From: an uncultured Bacteroidia bacterium
GTDB lineage: Bacteria; Bacteroidota; Bacteroidia; Bacteroidales; F082
DNA: 44,923 nucleotides
Assembly: GCA_902770835.1 (NCBI GenBank)
Contig: CACXUM010000020.1
Location: forward strand, 1 to 44,923
Direction: 5' to 3'
Shown: positions 16,785-25,947 of the stretch, one piece after another
Layout: the number at the start of each line of letters is the position of its first letter
Position numbering within the stretch: position 1 is the stretch's first letter
Position numbers and translations under genes: made by a program
Notes under the pieces: generated by a model
Databases searched by the model: none
What the model saw: only the letters and a program-made list of their open reading frames with translations
What the model was told of the DNA's origin: nothing

Positions 16785-17161
16785 TGGTATTTCTCTTCAA
16801 GGTGTTGATAATAGGCTTTGCGCCCATTCAGGTCGTCATCGTCCAAAGGTAAGCCTGCGCCAAGCAGACGGAGCACGGCATCAGGAATAGCCTGCTCTTC
16901 TGTTTGTTTTTGCCTTGCTTGGCGTATCTCGGCATTAATCTCGCCAAGCGTCAATTGAGAGTTGCCATTGTTTTCGCTTTGTTGGCTCATGGCCGTCACA
17001 GCTTTCCTCGCGCGAATCTTTGTCTCTTGCCGTAAAGAAAGATTGAGCAAGATTTCCTCCACTTGCTGCTGGAGCCAAAGCTGCAATGCGTTGTCGTCGG
17101 CAAAGGAAGGTCTCACTTTTTCCACCAAAGTATCGCTCAGTGTTATGTTGTAACTGCACAT
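16781..17161 (-). CDS. Antitoxin-like partner of the deleted PIN toxin
   Basis: A 126-residue protein MCSYNITLSDTLVEKVRPSFADDNALQLWLQQQVEEIL. Short N-terminal strand-helix-helix segments suggest a small DNA-binding or toxin-neutralising module. A polar linker (AMSQQSENNGNSQ) and a charged C-terminal part (LDDDDLNGRKAYYQHLEEKY) follow. Its stop overlaps the PIN ORF start, the usual antitoxin-toxin order. The family was not recognised by name, so the antitoxin call rests on context and layout. Confidence 0.65.
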   Translation of the reverse strand: MCSYNITLSDTLVEKVRPSFADDNALQLWLQQQVEEILLNLSLRQETKIRARKAVTAMSQQSENNGNSQLTLGEINAEIRQARQKQTEEQAIPDAVLRLLGAGLPLDDDDLNGRKAYYQHLEEKYQ

Positions 17162-17283
17162 GGCTTGTTGTTTGTTGTTTGTTTTTGTTTTGTCGTTTTT
17201 AATTGTTGGTTATTTAATTGTTTGCCCAATATAGTTGGCCGTCTTGCGCAACTGTTTTTTCGACCTATCATTCCACCTTACCC

Positions 17284-17556
17284 TCATACTGCTTCTGCAT
17301 ATTGAAGTTCCTCTTGTGAAAATTCTTCTTCCAACTCACGGAACATATCTTCAGAGTCTTGCCATTTTCCTTCAGAAAACTCTCTCTCTCCTTCGGCCAC
17401 CATCCGGTGAAGATCCCCGATGGTGTATGGCGTCAAGTCTTCGCTTTCTTCTGTATTGGCATGTTCTATCAGATGCTCCGCCAGCCAGCGTCGGTTGCTC
17501 GGCGTGAGGGCACCATTGAGGTATTCCAAAAGGCTTGTCAAGGTTGCTTCGCTCAT
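17284..17556 (-). CDS. Small antitoxin-like protein without a toxin partner
   Basis: A 90-residue acidic protein. LTPSNRRWLAEHLIEHAN followed by LTPYTIGDLHRMVAEGEREFSEGKWQDSEDMFRELEEEF is the kind of layout seen in addiction-module antitoxins of Bacteroidota, in which a helix pair is followed by a '...EGExxxxxGxxxxxEExxxEL' tail. No RelE- or PIN-type toxin follows; the next gene downstream is the other antitoxin. It has its own -7 box at 17604-17611. It may be an orphan antitoxin or the remains of a second module. Confidence 0.55.
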   Translation of the reverse strand: MSEATLTSLLEYLNGALTPSNRRWLAEHLIEHANTEESEDLTPYTIGDLHRMVAEGEREFSEGKWQDSEDMFRELEEEFSQEELQYAEAV

Positions 17557-17603
17557 GTTTTTTTGTTTTTGTAGCTTGTCGGAATGTCCAATTATTTCGG
17601 CGA

Positions 17604-17611
17604 CAAAGATA
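17604..17611 (-). promoter_or_regulatory. -7 box TATCTTTG
   Basis: TATCTTTG on the minus strand, 47 bases before the ATG at 17556. It directly follows the terminator of the C69 gene. Confidence 0.6.
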
Positions 17612-17648
17612 AGAAAAAATCCCGATGCGTGTCAAGGGGCATCGGGAT
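17611..17648 (-). terminator. Rho-independent terminator of the C69 peptidase gene
   Basis: ATCCCGATGC / GCATCGGGAT form a 10-bp stem with a 10-base loop (17619-17648). On the minus strand it is followed by TTTTTCTT. Confidence 0.85.
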
Positions 17649-17707
17649 TAATTTCAAAAAACGCTTTACGCACCATTGTTAGACGATGGAAAGCGGAAAA
17701 GGGGAAA

Positions 17708-19438
17708 TCAATAAGCCTTATACTTGTCGCCCGTCTTCTCGATGAGGATTTGGTAATACTCGTCGCTATACTTGGGGTGTTTGCTGTTGATGGGCACGTA
17801 TTTTTGTCCCTTCACAGGCTCGCCGGGAGTGTTCAGGTTGCCGTCCATGTACTTCATGAACAGTTCGTGGTAGAAACGCTTCCACATGGCGGTCATTTCG
17901 TTGGCCGAATTGCAAGAGAACTTGGTGAGTTCCTTCACTTGGGCTTCCTTGCCCTTCATGGCGAATACACGCTTGTCCAACTCGGGAACGACCTTTTCCA
18001 CCCATTTGGTTTCCATATCGCGCTGACGCTGACGGATTTCGGGGTGGATGTAATTGTACTTCGTGTAAGCCCAGTTGCTCATTTGGTTGAAAGTCCAGAA
18101 GGCGGAGGTTTCCGACCATTCAGTCATCGAGCCGTTGCCTTCGCGGAAGCACTCAGGGATTTCGGTCATGCAGGTGTACATCGGGCAGTAGACGCAGTTG
18201 TCGGCATCGTCGACACCGAACCAAATGATGCCATATTGCTGGTCGCCACGGCTTTGGGCAACAAACGAGAAACCAGTCTGCTGGGTGGCGGTAGTGCGCT
18301 CGTGAACGTATGTCTGGCCTTTCACTTCAAACTCCATCGGACGCCAACGGTAAGGGCAGTGGAACGGGCCTGCACCCACATCTTGCGACATATCGAGTTC
18401 AGTGCCTTCGAGGTGGTCGCGCATGAAGTCCATCATGTCAAGCACGCTGACTTTCTTGTTGGGCAACACCCACAGAGGCATACGGTTGGTGGGGAAATTG
18501 TCGGGCGTTTGGCACATGCCGGCTTTGTAGGGCTGCACGCGCTTGATGTCGCGACCCGTGGCATAGCCCCAATAGTCCTTCATGTTGTCAGTCACCTTGT
18601 TGAACATAGCCCACACACGGAGATCGCAGAAGCGGGCACCGCTGAAGTCGACAGGATTGTAAACATCTGAGAACGAGAACTTCTCGTCCGGTCCATCGTA
18701 GAGTTTCATCTCCTTGGCAAAGCTGATGACATCGTCGGCATAAACGCAGTCGATGTTCGTGTCCTTAAACAGCTTGTCGATTTGCTTGAAAGTGATGCTG
18801 GTCTTGTTTTTCTTCGCCAAGGGGAAAGTGGTGATGCGGGCTTGGTTGGCGTGACCGCTCACATAGCCGTCGGGGATGCGGCGGGCAACCCACACAGCAC
18901 CTTTGTTTTGCTTGCCCTTGCCAATCATTTCGAGGATCCACACCTCTTCGGTGTCGCAAATCGAGAACGATTCGCCCTCGCTCACATAGCCATAATTGGC
19001 CACCAGTTCGCCCATGCACTTGATGGCTTCGCGGGCGGTCTTGGCGCGTTGCAAAGTGATGTAAATCAGGCTACCGTAATCGATGATGCCTTGGCCTTCC
19101 CAGAGGCTTTCGAGGCCGCCGTAAGTCGTTTCGCCGATGGCCAATTGCCATTCGTTCATGTTGCCGACCACATTGTAAGTGTGCGCAATCTGAGGGATTT
19201 GGCCACGATACATGCCTCCGTCCCAGTCATACACGTCGAGCATGGCTCCAGCGGGCCAATCGGCGGCGGGATAGTGATAGAGTTCGCCGTAAAGCACATG
19301 GCTGTCGGCGGCGTAGGAAATCATGCAGGAGCCGTCAGTGGAGGCGCCTTTGGTGATGAGGAAATTGGTGCAGGCATTGGCCTTCCCGAAGCAGAAAACG
19401 AGAGCCAATGCCACGATTGCTGAGAATGTTTTTTTCAT
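17708..19438 (-). CDS. C69 family dipeptidase (Ntn hydrolase)
   Basis: A 576-residue exported peptidase. The signal peptide ends at ANA, so the mature protein starts with Cys23 in CTNFLITKGASTDGS. In the C69/PepD family this N-terminal Cys is the nucleophile, exposed by processing. Further family signatures are ISYAADSHVLYGELYHYP, MNEWQLAIGETTYGG and SEGESFSICDTEEVWILEM. The family hydrolyses a broad range of dipeptides. In this window it could complete the breakdown of the dipeptides released by DPP7 and DPP11. The promoter (19479-19486) and terminator (17611-17648) show a single-gene unit. Confidence 0.9.
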   Translation of the reverse strand: MKKTFSAIVALALVFCFGKANACTNFLITKGASTDGSCMISYAADSHVLYGELYHYPAADWPAGAMLDVYDWDGGMYRGQIPQIAHTYNVVGNMNEWQLAIGETTYGGLESLWEGQGIIDYGSLIYITLQRAKTAREAIKCMGELVANYGYVSEGESFSICDTEEVWILEMIGKGKQNKGAVWVARRIPDGYVSGHANQARITTFPLAKKNKTSITFKQIDKLFKDTNIDCVYADDVISFAKEMKLYDGPDEKFSFSDVYNPVDFSGARFCDLRVWAMFNKVTDNMKDYWGYATGRDIKRVQPYKAGMCQTPDNFPTNRMPLWVLPNKKVSVLDMMDFMRDHLEGTELDMSQDVGAGPFHCPYRWRPMEFEVKGQTYVHERTTATQQTGFSFVAQSRGDQQYGIIWFGVDDADNCVYCPMYTCMTEIPECFREGNGSMTEWSETSAFWTFNQMSNWAYTKYNYIHPEIRQRQRDMETKWVEKVVPELDKRVFAMKGKEAQVKELTKFSCNSANEMTAMWKRFYHELFMKYMDGNLNTPGEPVKGQKYVPINSKHPKYSDEYYQILIEKTGDKYKAY

Positions 19439-19478
19439 ATTGTTGAGATTTTGTGATTGTCTATGTTGAAAAACGCCA

Positions 19479-19486
19479 CAAAGATA
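19479..19486 (-). promoter_or_regulatory. -7 box TATCTTTG of the C69 gene
   Basis: TATCTTTG on the minus strand, 40 bases before the ATG at 19438. The further upstream sequence (about 19495-19530) is a TTGAATTG-type periodic repeat. Confidence 0.6.
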
Positions 19487-19653
19487 GTAATTTGTTGAAT
19501 TGAATCATGTTGAATTGTTGAATTGTTTACATTCCGTTAATATTCAAACACTTATCCGACAGCAAACGACTGCTGTCGACTACAAACGTTTAATCAACGG
19601 CTTTGTTTTGGTGGGTTTTGCAATTTTGCAGCAGAAAAACTAAACGAATTACC

Positions 19654-20088
19654 ATGAACACACGAGAAAACAAGACCGTTGATGTCCCAATGGGGAACAC
19701 CAAAGAAGACATTAAAGCAAGGGAAGCCATTATTTCAGATGTGTACAGAAGTTGGTATGAAGCGAATCCAACAAAAGCGGCTTATAACTCTGATTTGAAA
19801 GATGTTATTAATGTTCGGTATTTGTCTATCACTGAGACCATGCGTCATGCAGCCAAGTCATATCTATCGACATTAGCCGTGTTGCAACTTGATTTGATTC
19901 TGAAAAACGCCTATCAAGTTGGTGAGCCAACGCCAGCAAAGGCAGGAATCAAAAACCAAAGCGAATTCTCAGAAATGATTATTATGGAATGTCCGTTGGT
20001 TGGCATAGGAACGGCAAAACTTACCGTTGGCGTGAAAAAGAAAACTGAAATGAAGATACAATATTGTATTACTGCGATAAGCACATAA
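19654..20088 (+). CDS. Conserved hypothetical protein
   Basis: A 144-residue protein, MNTRENKTVDVPMGNTKEDIKAREAIISDVYRSW... The upstream in-frame start at 19603 adds a Cys/Trp-rich stretch and is unlikely. The pattern (TVxVPMGNTxxDIKAR; YLSITETMRHAAKSYLSTLAVLQLDLIL; KLTVGVKKKTEMKIQYCIT) resembles a hypothetical family scattered in Bacteroidales genomes, but no function is known. There are no signal or membrane segments. A hairpin follows the stop. Confidence 0.65.
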   Translation: MNTRENKTVDVPMGNTKEDIKAREAIISDVYRSWYEANPTKAAYNSDLKDVINVRYLSITETMRHAAKSYLSTLAVLQLDLILKNAYQVGEPTPAKAGIKNQSEFSEMIIMECPLVGIGTAKLTVGVKKKTEMKIQYCITAIST

Positions 20089-20090
20089 AA

Positions 20091-20196
20091 AACCGACGGA
20101 GTTACTAAGGGGCTTGCTATCCGGCATTTCCCGTCCGTCGGTTGAAGTCCACCGCACTCTAATTACCTCTTGTGTTAAATTTGGAATGTGTGCGGT
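20091..20196 (+). other. Two consecutive inverted repeats, possible structured RNA
   Basis: AACCGACGG (20091-20099) pairs with CCGTCGGTT (20135-20143), and ACCGCAC (20151-20157) pairs with GTGCGGT (20190-20196). Neither is followed by a T tract. The second encloses a -7-like TAAATTTG (20176-20183) that could serve the helicase gene at 20241. Confidence 0.5.
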
Positions 20197-20240
20197 TTAT
20201 GCCTGCAAAATTACAAAAAATCCCAAACCCCACAACAAAA

Positions 20241-22799
20241 ATGAAAAATTATTCCTACTTTAGCCAAATGAACGCAATACAAAGCATGGCGCAACAAACC
20301 TTTGTGAACCAAAAACTTGAGTTCGTCGAGGAACTGGTTCTTTTCACCGACTCGCACATTTTCCTCACAGGAAAGGCGGGCACCGGCAAGACCACTTTCC
20401 TGAAAAACCTGCCGCTGAAGACCTACAAGCGCATGGTGGTGGTGGCACCCACGGGCGTGGCTGCCATCAACGCGGGCGGACAGACGATTCACTCGTTTTT
20501 CCAACTGCCTTTCGGGCCTCAAATTCCCGAAAACGCCCAAAACACGATGGCTTGGGGCAAAATGTCGGCCAAATCAAAGGCGGCGCAACTCCAGAAACTA
20601 AACAAAAAGAAAATCAACCTCATGCGCAGCCTCGACCTGCTCATCATCGACGAAATCAGCATGGTGCGTGCCGACGTTTTGGATGCCATCGATGCCGTGT
20701 TGCGCCGTGTGCGCCGCTCGTCGAAACCTTTCGGCGGTGTGCAGCTTCTGATGATTGGCGATGTTCACCAACTTGCGCCCGTTGCGAAACAAGAGGAATG
20801 GGAAGTGCTTTCACCGTATTATGAAACGCCGTACTTTTTCGGCAGCCAAGTGCTGAAAAATGCGCCTTACATTTGCGTGGAATTGGAGCACATCTACCGA
20901 CAGCACGACGAGGACTTCATCACTTTATTGAACAAGGTGCGCAACAACCGCATGGATGCGGAATGTGTGCGCCTGCTCAACACGCGCTTCAAGCCTAATT
21001 TTGTCCCCAAAGACGATGAAGGCTACATCACCCTGACCACCCACAACTACCAAGCCGACCAAATCAACGAGTCGAAATTGGCGGCCATCAAGGAGAAGCC
21101 TGTGGTTTTCAGGGCGGAAGTGAAAGGCACTTTCCCCGAAAACACCTACCCTACCAAGGAAGAACTAACGCTGAAAATCGGGGCGCAGGTGATGTTCGTC
21201 AAGAACGACCCGAACCCCGAAAAAGCCTTCTACAACGGCAAAATCGGGCGAATCGTCGGTTTTGACGAAAAGGAAGGCACTGTCACCGTAGAAAGCGGCG
21301 ACGAGCAGCTCACCGTGCCGAAACTGACTTGGCAAAACATGGAATACGCCATCAATCCTGAAAATCAAGAAATTGAGGAAAAGGAAATCGGCAGTTTCAC
21401 CCAGATTCCGTTGCGTTTGGCTTGGGCTGTCACCATACATAAAAGCCAAGGCCTGACTTTCAACAAGGTCATCGTCGATGCGGGACAGGCTTTCGCGCAC
21501 GGGCAAGTTTACGTCGCCCTCAGCCGTTGCACCTCGCTCGAAGGCATCGTCTTGAAAACCTTCATCACTTCCAACGCTTTGGTCAACGATTATTCTGTTG
21601 ACCAGTTCGTTGAAACCCTTCCCGAAAAGGAACCCACGCAAGAGAAAATCGACCTGTTGCGCCACGATTACGAATTGGAAACTATGCTCGAACTCATTGA
21701 TTTTGACGGCATTTACAATGATTTCGTGAAACTCGTGAAGGTGATTTACGGCAACGACACATTGTTTGAAACCGCCTTGATTCAAGACCTCGCGCAGCGG
21801 CGCAATAGGATTCATGAGGAATTGTGCCAAGTCGGGAACAAGTTTGAAAGCCAAATCCAGAGGCTTCATGCCGAAGCGCCATCGTGCGAGCAAAACCCAG
21901 CCTTGCAAGAGCGATTAATAAAAGGTGTGGCCTATTTCGACGAGCACCTCAAAGCCATTGCCAAAGGCTTGTTTGACTTGCCTTTCAAGACCGACAACCA
22001 AGCCGTCAACGAGCAACTTACGGATGCCTTGAAACAACTGAAAGAGGACATTTACCTGAAAGCCTGCTGCCTTGATGCCTGCAAGAACGGTTTCAGCGTC
22101 AAGGAATACCAAAAGACCAAGTCGGTGAAGGCGATTGAGGCGGAAAAGAGCGAGAAGAAGAAAGTGGAAATCAAATTTGAGCCGAGCAAGAATGGCAGTC
22201 TGTATTCAATTTTGTTGTCATGGCGAACTGCACGAGCCGAAACCGATGATGTGCCAGCCCCCAACATCGCACCGATCAGAACCCTCAAAGCCATCGCCGC
22301 TGAAAAGCCTGTTACGCTGTCAGAATTGAGAAATGTTGAAGGGATGGGAACCAAGCGCATACGAAATTATGGAGCCGAGATTCTTGACATCGTTCTGCGT
22401 TCTATTGGTGAAAACCCCGAAACAGCCGACATTGGCTCGATGCCCGAAGAACCCAAGAAAAAGGCCAAGAAGCCGATAGGCGAAACCTACCGCATCACCA
22501 AGGAGATGTTCGACAGGGGAATGTCGGTTGAGGCTATCGCCAAGGAAAGAAAACTCGCCGAAAGCACGATTTACAGCCACTTGGTGCGCTTTGTGGAGCA
22601 AGGCGTTCTGAAGGCTTCACAATTCGTTGAGAAAGAGAAGTATAACGAGATTTTAGAATACTTTGAATCCACCTTCGACCCGCAAATTAGCACTGCGCGT
22701 GAAGTGCTTGGCGAAACCTATAATTATGGCGAAATCAAGGCCGTGCTTATTGAATTGCAACGGGAAGGGTTTTTTGAAAATGATGAAAAAGAAAAATGA
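20241..22799 (+). CDS. PIF1-like helicase with HRDC and helix-turn-helix C-terminus
   Basis: An 852-residue protein when started at MKNYSYF (20241). The longer frame from 20172 starts before the -7 box TAAATTTG. Walker A GKAGTGKTTF is at about residues 44-53, Walker B LLIIDEISMV follows, then a UvrD_C_2-like end of the motor with AWAVTIHKSQGLTF and VYVALSRCTSLEG. A domain with helical pattern and VEGMGTKRIRNYGAEIL resembles HRDC, and the end (YRITKEMFDRGMSVEAIAKE, ESTIYSHLVRFVEQG) is an HTH_40-type domain. HRDC plus HTH_40 is the tail usually found on RecQ, here joined to a PIF1 motor. It is a likely 5'-3' DNA helicase in replication or repair. Confidence 0.88.
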   Translation: MKNYSYFSQMNAIQSMAQQTFVNQKLEFVEELVLFTDSHIFLTGKAGTGKTTFLKNLPLKTYKRMVVVAPTGVAAINAGGQTIHSFFQLPFGPQIPENAQNTMAWGKMSAKSKAAQLQKLNKKKINLMRSLDLLIIDEISMVRADVLDAIDAVLRRVRRSSKPFGGVQLLMIGDVHQLAPVAKQEEWEVLSPYYETPYFFGSQVLKNAPYICVELEHIYRQHDEDFITLLNKVRNNRMDAECVRLLNTRFKPNFVPKDDEGYITLTTHNYQADQINESKLAAIKEKPVVFRAEVKGTFPENTYPTKEELTLKIGAQVMFVKNDPNPEKAFYNGKIGRIVGFDEKEGTVTVESGDEQLTVPKLTWQNMEYAINPENQEIEEKEIGSFTQIPLRLAWAVTIHKSQGLTFNKVIVDAGQAFAHGQVYVALSRCTSLEGIVLKTFITSNALVNDYSVDQFVETLPEKEPTQEKIDLLRHDYELETMLELIDFDGIYNDFVKLVKVIYGNDTLFETALIQDLAQRRNRIHEELCQVGNKFESQIQRLHAEAPSCEQNPALQERLIKGVAYFDEHLKAIAKGLFDLPFKTDNQAVNEQLTDALKQLKEDIYLKACCLDACKNGFSVKEYQKTKSVKAIEAEKSEKKKVEIKFEPSKNGSLYSILLSWRTARAETDDVPAPNIAPIRTLKAIAAEKPVTLSELRNVEGMGTKRIRNYGAEILDIVLRSIGENPETADIGSMPEEPKKKAKKPIGETYRITKEMFDRGMSVEAIAKERKLAESTIYSHLVRFVEQGVLKASQFVEKEKYNEILEYFESTFDPQISTAREVLGETYNYGEIKAVLIELQREGFFENDEKEK

Positions 22800-22826
22800 C
22801 GACCAAAAGAATAAAGCAAAATATCA

Positions 22827-22834
22827 TATTTTTG
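22827..22834 (+). promoter_or_regulatory. -7 box TATTTTTG
   Basis: TATTTTTG, 27 bases after the helicase stop and 26 bases before the ATG at 22861, gives the STAND-like gene its own promoter. Confidence 0.65.
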
Positions 22835-22860
22835 CAGTTTGAAAATCGGTTTATCATTTT

Positions 22861-25608
22861 ATGCAGAAATATGTTATGAACACGGCTTCTTTGATATTAT
22901 CAATCATTTCACTTGGCATAGATATCTATGGTATCATCAACGACCATATTAAGTCCAAACTTGATAGTCTTCTGAATAAGGCTATTAAAATAGCAAAAAG
23001 AGAAGCCAAAATCGATTCTCAACACTTGCTGGGGAAGCCTATTGACGAAAAAGAAATAAACAAAGTATTATTAGATTTAGTAATAAGAAAAGCAAAGAAC
23101 GAGAACATAGACATACCAAATTGGCTCGGCAATGACTTTTATAAATTCTATGATTCATTAATGCAAAATGTGGATTTTCTGAACTTCCTGCATCAAGAAC
23201 TCGAAAACTATCAACATTTACTCCAAGATGAAAAACTTGATGAAGCAAAAAAAATTTTAGTGGAAATCCACAATCAAATTGAATTATTATTACATCAAAA
23301 TAAAAAACTTGATTGCATTGACGAAACCACCAAAGAAATAAAAGAACATGTTGAGAAATCAAAACTCCCGAATTGGCTTGTTCCTTATGAAATAGAACTC
23401 TCCACCAACAGCAAAACTGCTTTCCTTCAAGATGCCCACGAAAACCTTATTCGTGAAAACAAAATATACCGCAAGAAAGAAACCATCGAAACCATCACAA
23501 ATTGGTTGGAATCGATATGCTTTTGCTTGATTATTGCACCTGAAGGACGGGGAAAGACCTTTTTGTCAAGAATCATCGCTTTCGATTACCACGAAAATAG
23601 CACAATTATTTATTTTGTAGATTGCAGAAATGAAAGCAAGTCTTTTTTCAATGACATGAAATCATTACTATTCGATTGGAATAAAGACAAAGACAAGAAG
23701 TATTTGTTGGTTCTTGAAAATGTTCATGCGTGCTCCAATCCAGAATTACTGAAACAAACGATTGAAAACCAAACAATAAACCAAGAAGAAATCAGTACCA
23801 ACATCAAGTTCCTTCTCAATGCCCGTCCCACCATTGTTGATTATGATTGTTTTACAAATTGGAGAGAAACAATAAACCTCCATCCCAATGAGAATGATGT
23901 TCAAGAAATAGTCAATCTTTATCAGGTAGTTACTAATCGAGAACCTTTTGAGTCCGAAGAGAAAATGATGGCTTTCATCGAAACCATCTCTCCGAATGAC
24001 GACGATTCCAACGGAGCTAATTTGAGGTTATTGGGCATCTATCTGAGAACATGGCAGAATAATGTAAAAATACAATATGTATCCGATGTAACAGAAGAAG
24101 ACATCTTTAATGATTTCATAGAAACTTATAAATTGAATGATTCGCCAGATAGAGATACGGTGTTGCTATATATCAGTTCTCTTTTTCAGTTTGATGTTCC
24201 TATACACCCAAAAGCCATAAAACAATTCTTAAGAAACGAAGGGATTAATAATGGTCTCATAGAGAATTTAGTAAAAGAAGGTCTTCTTGTCAAATCCCAC
24301 AATTTATATTATTTACCACACTCTGTTGAAGCCTATTTCCTTTTTAAGGCTATATGTTACAAACAGAAGGTGAATTATATCGACGAAACAGAAGGATTTG
24401 TAAAATTCTTCATTTATGATTTCATCTTAAAACAAACCAATACAAAAGATTTTGAAGGTGATTTCATATTGCTCGTTTCGGGTTTGATGGCAAGGAAAGA
24501 AGAGTTTAGAGATATTATTATGGAATTGACAGAATGGAATAAGGCAAAAGAAATAATTATGAAAATAAACTCAGGGTTTATAATTCAGATGCTTCATACA
24601 GAAAATGGTCATAGTATAGACTCATTACGTAATATTCTTGATAGCAATATTGATACATTAAGGCCTTATATCCTTGAATTATCTCCTAGTCTATTAACAA
24701 GATTGTGTAGTGGTTTGGAGAATCATCTTAAATACAAACCTGAAGAAATCTATTCTAACATTTTTAATAATCCTGCTGATTTACGCAATTATCTTGCACA
24801 TTGGTCTGCAATCTATAATGTTACAGGTCTTAGGCACTTCTTTTTTACTACTAAAAGTAGACGTATAATAAAAGCAAAACACGCTCTTGTTTGCGAAGAG
24901 TTTCATAATTCTAATAAACAAAAAAGAAACAACGAACAAAGTTATGACTTTGTTTTTATAAAGGAAAAAGACCAGAAAAATTTGATTTCTAACGCTTCAT
25001 TTTTAAAATACGATGAATACAACAAAACTGAATTTCAACATTTTATTTCAAAACTAAGCACTGAAGGATTCTATATAAATGAATTGAATTGGAGACAACT
25101 TAATCTCTTTCTTAGAAAAATGGGTGATTGTATTGATGAAGCACATATAAAAAGTTTTCAACAAGTAGCCAATACCCTTGTAGAAATGATTATTGATAAA
25201 GACAATGTATTTTTTGAAAAGCCAAATGCATTTGAAAAAATATCATCTGCACATCTTTCACATTTTCTATTTAATCTCAGCCGTGTTGATGATAATTTGT
25301 ACAATGTTATAATTTTAAATGATAAAATAATAGAAACTGTAAAGCAAAAACTTGATAAGTTGGAAACTATAACAATTGATGAAATAATTGATTATTTATA
25401 CTTGTTCTCCTATTTTTACTCCCAACCTTGGTGCGAAGCAAGAATGAACAACTTTATTGACAAAGCCAACGAAGAACAACAGAGTAGAACGAAAGAATGG
25501 CATGATAAAATTATGGCTAAATTGTACAATAATGAAGAACAAATAGAAAAAGATTCTTTATTGGCATACATTCACAACAAACCTTTCATCCAACAACAAA
25601 ATAATTGA
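22861..25608 (+). CDS. STAND-like P-loop NTPase, candidate defence protein
   Basis: A 915-residue protein that is strikingly AT-rich compared with the GC-richer genes on both sides. ATGs at 22861 and 22876 are both possible. Residues of about 5-27 are hydrophobic (NTASLILSIISLGIDIYGII) and could insert in a membrane. A long helical region follows to about 190. The NTPase core has Walker A APEGRGKTFLSR (226-237) and Walker B KYLLVLENVHAC (280-291), with FLLNARPT shortly after. The remaining 550 residues are helical and repetitive in character, as in the sensor arms of STAND proteins, and no known repeat family was recognised. STAND NTPases serve as inducible immune sensors in bacteria. The single-gene layout, own promoter and base composition suggest horizontal transfer; the defence role is inference. 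Confidence 0.7.
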   Translation: MQKYVMNTASLILSIISLGIDIYGIINDHIKSKLDSLLNKAIKIAKREAKIDSQHLLGKPIDEKEINKVLLDLVIRKAKNENIDIPNWLGNDFYKFYDSLMQNVDFLNFLHQELENYQHLLQDEKLDEAKKILVEIHNQIELLLHQNKKLDCIDETTKEIKEHVEKSKLPNWLVPYEIELSTNSKTAFLQDAHENLIRENKIYRKKETIETITNWLESICFCLIIAPEGRGKTFLSRIIAFDYHENSTIIYFVDCRNESKSFFNDMKSLLFDWNKDKDKKYLLVLENVHACSNPELLKQTIENQTINQEEISTNIKFLLNARPTIVDYDCFTNWRETINLHPNENDVQEIVNLYQVVTNREPFESEEKMMAFIETISPNDDDSNGANLRLLGIYLRTWQNNVKIQYVSDVTEEDIFNDFIETYKLNDSPDRDTVLLYISSLFQFDVPIHPKAIKQFLRNEGINNGLIENLVKEGLLVKSHNLYYLPHSVEAYFLFKAICYKQKVNYIDETEGFVKFFIYDFILKQTNTKDFEGDFILLVSGLMARKEEFRDIIMELTEWNKAKEIIMKINSGFIIQMLHTENGHSIDSLRNILDSNIDTLRPYILELSPSLLTRLCSGLENHLKYKPEEIYSNIFNNPADLRNYLAHWSAIYNVTGLRHFFFTTKSRRIIKAKHALVCEEFHNSNKQKRNNEQSYDFVFIKEKDQKNLISNASFLKYDEYNKTEFQHFISKLSTEGFYINELNWRQLNLFLRKMGDCIDEAHIKSFQQVANTLVEMIIDKDNVFFEKPNAFEKISSAHLSHFLFNLSRVDDNLYNVIILNDKIIETVKQKLDKLETITIDEIIDYLYLFSYFYSQPWCEARMNNFIDKANEEQQSRTKEWHDKIMAKLYNNEEQIEKDSLLAYIHNKPFIQQQNN

Positions 25609-25676
25609 TACCTTTGCAATCCATAAACTTTAACGATATGAAAAAGGTATTTATTCCCGTCCTTAAAGAACAATAA
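25609..25676 (+). other. -7 box plus 12-codon mini-ORF, possible gene scar
   Basis: TACCTTTG (25609-25616) starts one base after the stop of the STAND-like gene. After 21 bases comes ATG (25638) with the peptide MKKVFIPVLKEQ and a TAA. It looks like the 5' end of a gene whose body is gone, or a tiny peptide gene. The sequence to 25718 holds nothing else. Confidence 0.4.
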
Positions 25677-25718
25677 CGGGAGCATTTCTTTGACAACCAA
25701 CCAAATGTGGAGGATTGA

Positions 25719-25919
25719 TTACGGATTCGGCAACTGCCCCTGCTGCGGAACAACGATGGCGCAGATGATGTAGGCCAAAAGACCTGCACCGCCCATGAAA
25801 GTGAAGACAATCCACAACAGACGAATCAATGTGGGGTCAACATCGAAGTATTCGCCAAGTCCGCCGCACACGCCGCAGAGTTTCTTGTCGGCCATCGAAC
25901 GATAGAGTTTCTTGTTCAT
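25719..25919 (-). CDS. PspC domain protein
   Basis: A 66-residue protein [25 protein letters not shown]... with the PspC signature (K-x-L-x-R-S, [23 protein letters not shown]) and one transmembrane helix ([21 protein letters not shown]). PspC proteins sit in the inner membrane and are linked to envelope stress. The ATG at 25919 is chosen because the -7 box TATTTTTG (25948-25955) lies inside the longer frame that starts at 26015. The C-terminus is very short (PQQGQLPNP), so this is the minimal form. Confidence 0.88.
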   Translation of the reverse strand: MNKKLYRSMADKKLCGVCGGLGEYFDVDPTLIRLLWIVFTFMGGAGLLAYIICAIVVPQQGQLPNP

Positions 25920-25947
25920 TTTGCTTTTGTTTTCTGAGTTAAGTGCG

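Noticed and set aside
17420-18670. 416-codon + strand ORF opposite the C69 gene
   Set aside because: Antisense shadow; crosses a terminator and a promoter of real minus-strand units.
20091-20196. tRNA or known riboswitch
   Set aside because: No cloverleaf or known consensus could be fitted; only two simple stems are visible.
25586-25810. 74-codon minus-strand ORF next to PspC
   Set aside because: Overlaps the PspC gene in another frame; composition is shadow-like.
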